Positions 62,614 through 64,000 of a stretch of DNA of 64,000 nt are shown in pieces. The notes under the pieces were generated by a model. The model did no database searches, was not told the origin of the DNA, and saw only the letters and a list, made by a program, of their open reading frames with translations. The position numbers and the translations under genes were made by a program. Positions within the stretch are counted from its first letter, which is position 1. The number at the start of each line of letters is the position of its first letter. Where the stretch lies: positions 124,001-188,000 of the forward strand of contig NZ_JAABOQ010000004.1 in NCBI RefSeq assembly GCF_010671565.1, given 5' to 3'. The DNA comes from Spongiivirga citrea (GTDB taxonomy: Bacteria > Bacteroidota > Bacteroidia > Flavobacteriales > Flavobacteriaceae).

Positions 62614-63330
62614 CTATCGCTCTACATCACTTTTTACGACTAGACGGAACCCTTCTCCGTGAATGTTTAGTATTTCTACTTCGTCATCTCTACGTAAATA
62701 CTTACGTAACTTTGCGATGTATACATCCATACTACGTGATGTGAAGTAATTGTCATCACGCCATATTTTAGTAAGTGCTAATTCACGTGGCATTAGGTCA
62801 TTTTCATGTAATGCTAATAAACGTAAAAGCTCATTTTCTTTTGGGGAAAGCTTTATTGGCTCTTCGTCTTTATAAGTTAAGAAACGTAGTTTTGAATTCA
62901 AGTGGAAATTACCAACAACAAACTCAAACTGCTTACTATCCGCAACAGACTCAGTTGCCTTACGCTGCATAATTGCACGAATCTTATAAAGCAACACTTC
63001 TGAATCAAAAGGTTTGTTCAAATAATCGTCAGCGCCTGCTTTGTATCCTTTTAATACATCTTCTTTCATGGTCTTTGCCGTAAGGAAGATAATAGGCACA
63101 TCGGCGTTTTTTTCTCTGATCTCTTTAGCCAATGTAAAACCGTCTTTATAAGGCATCATTACATCGAGAATACAAAGATCGAAATCATCTCTTTTGAACT
63201 TCTCAAACCCTTCCATTCCATTTTTGGCTAGGGTTACATCAAAATCGTTTAGTGTTAAATAATCTTTTAAAACAATCCCGAAATTCGGATCGTCTTCTAC
63301 CAATAATATTTTCTTTTCTACTGTTTCCAT
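62614..63330 (-). CDS. OmpR-family response regulator
   Basis: A 238-residue regulator. Receiver domain: LLVEDDPNFG and CILDVMMPYKDG (phosphorylated Asp about residue 56), IFLTAKTMKEDV, and GADDYLNKPFD. Winged-helix DNA-binding domain: KLSPKENELLRLLALHENDL and MDVYIAKLRKYLRRDDEVE. It pairs with the kinase encoded 18 bases upstream; the set resembles the RprX/RprY type. Confidence 0.92.
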   Translation of the reverse strand: METVEKKILLVEDDPNFGIVLKDYLTLNDFDVTLAKNGMEGFEKFKRDDFDLCILDVMMPYKDGFTLAKEIREKNADVPIIFLTAKTMKEDVLKGYKAGADDYLNKPFDSEVLLYKIRAIMQRKATESVADSKQFEFVVGNFHLNSKLRFLTYKDEEPIKLSPKENELLRLLALHENDLMPRELALTKIWRDDNYFTSRSMDVYIAKLRKYLRRDDEVEILNIHGEGFRLVVKSDVER

Positions 63331-63348
63331 AAGGATCTGTTGATCTTA

Positions 63349-64000
63349 TTAAATTAACGGAAGTTTGATATAAAACGTACTTCCTTTATCTTTTTCACTC
63401 TCGGCATATACTTCGCCTTGATGATCGTCTACTATTTTCTTTACATAGGCAAGTCCTAAACCATGCCCTTTTACGTTATGTATATTACCGGTTGTTTCCC
63501 GATAAAATTTTTCAAATATTTTTTTCAGCACCACCTTACTCATCCCCATTCCTTGATCCTGTATTTTTACGATGATGTAATTACCAACGTTCTCTGTATA
63601 CACATCAATTTTCGGGCCATCTGGCGAATATTTGATGGCATTGTCTAACATATTAACGATTACGTTAGTAAAATGCATCTGACTCGCTACCACATCATCT
63701 CTTTTGGCTTCTAAATGCGTGTTGATAAAACCACCCCTATCTTCTACAATCAGAGAAACATGTGTGACCGCTTCTTCAACTAAGTCGTGCATGCTTACCC
63801 TATCCTTACTAATGTCAAGTTGATTTTTCTCTAATCGAGAAATACGCAATACATTTTCAACTTGTGCATGCATTCGTTTATTCTCATCCTTGATCATTTT
63901 TAAATAGATCTTCATCCGCTCTTCATCACCCATTGTTTTGGGATTTTTAATTGCGTCTAGAGCTAAATTAATGGTCGCGATAGGCGTTTTAAACTCATGC
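63349..64000 (-). CDS. Sensor histidine kinase, C-terminal part (cut by window edge)
   Basis: The frame runs off the window. At the edge HEFKTPIATINLALDAI gives the phospho-accepting His (codon 63997-63999). The ATPase domain has NMLDNAIKYSPDG and GHGLGLAYVKKIV. The N-terminal sensor part lies outside. The coding region goes back beyond the ATG at 63933. Confidence 0.93.
   Translation of the reverse strand, partial: HEFKTPIATINLALDAIKNPKTMGDEERMKIYLKMIKDENKRMHAQVENVLRISRLEKNQLDISKDRVSMHDLVEEAVTHVSLIVEDRGGFINTHLEAKRDDVVASQMHFTNVIVNMLDNAIKYSPDGPKIDVYTENVGNYIIVKIQDQGMGMSKVVLKKIFEKFYRETTGNIHNVKGHGLGLAYVKKIVDDHQGEVYAESEKDKGSTFYIKLPLI

Overview
The window looks like a chromosome segment of a marine-type member of the Flavobacteriaceae (Bacteroidota). 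The reasons are A+T-rich DNA, no Shine-Dalgarno boxes, promoters of the form TTTG-N19/20-TAnnTTTG, a PorP/SprF protein beside a protein with a CHU_C-type type IX secretion tail, and typical Bacteroidota families (DUF6090, carboxypeptidase-regulatory-like domain, lipoproteins with short signal peptides). No tRNA, rRNA, CRISPR array, transposase or recombinase gene was seen.

Positions 1 to about 36,200 form an integron-like gene cassette array. About 29 related sites of 74-285 bp separate one- to three-gene units, nearly all read on the + strand. Each unit begins with GTT-N7-ATT and ends with AAC-N7-AAC. The N7 differs between units, but its start copy is complementary to its end copy in the same unit: of 15 consecutive cassettes (5152-24811), 13 match perfectly over 9-10 nt and two have one mismatch. 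This is what excision and integration at an attC-type site predict. Inside each site a 16-18 bp inverted repeat (L arms) carries A.C mismatches at fixed positions on the + strand. These become T.G wobble pairs on the - strand, so the - (bottom) strand is the one that folds well, as for integron attC sites. The core differs from classical RYYYAAC/GTTRRRY. No integrase is in the window; from the orientation it should lie upstream of position 1. Sites decay towards the distal end (28-36 kb), where a second site class appears.

Cassette cargo: a one-polypeptide restriction-modification enzyme with an XRE regulator; VOC proteins; a DUF998 membrane protein; a two-gene PD-(D/E)XK nuclease operon (possible defence); a zinc-ribbon/receiver-like fusion; an ArsR-MerTP mercury operon with its own promoter and operator; a CPCC protein; SRPBCC plus NAD(P)H oxidoreductase; lipoproteins; an OmpA-like protein; a reverse-strand cassette (quinone oxidoreductase, lipoprotein, sigma factor); two serine beta-lactamase-like hydrolases; two immunity-like proteins; DUF6090 proteins (one broken); an S41 protease; a propeller lipoprotein; a GNAT enzyme; a CDF transporter with HMA-like domain; an MGMT-like protein and DUF2200.

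From 36.4 to 48.2 kb lie ordinary accessory genes: a carboxypeptidase-regulatory-like protein, a Crp/DoxX/FMN-reductase cluster, an amidohydrolase, a TIM-barrel lipoprotein, GIY-YIG, GH16, EthD, cyclase and DUF1059 genes. Three eroded site relics are scattered among them.

From 48.2 to 64 kb lie core-like genes: the PorP/CHU_C pair, a TetR regulator, smpB, pcm, an unlisted 46-residue membrane protein, a Gfo/Idh oxidoreductase, creatininase family, 3-hydroxyacyl-CoA dehydrogenase, DUF1015, YggS, an exonuclease/GIY-YIG protein, a potassium channel, miaA, and an OmpR-type response regulator with its histidine kinase, which runs off the right edge.
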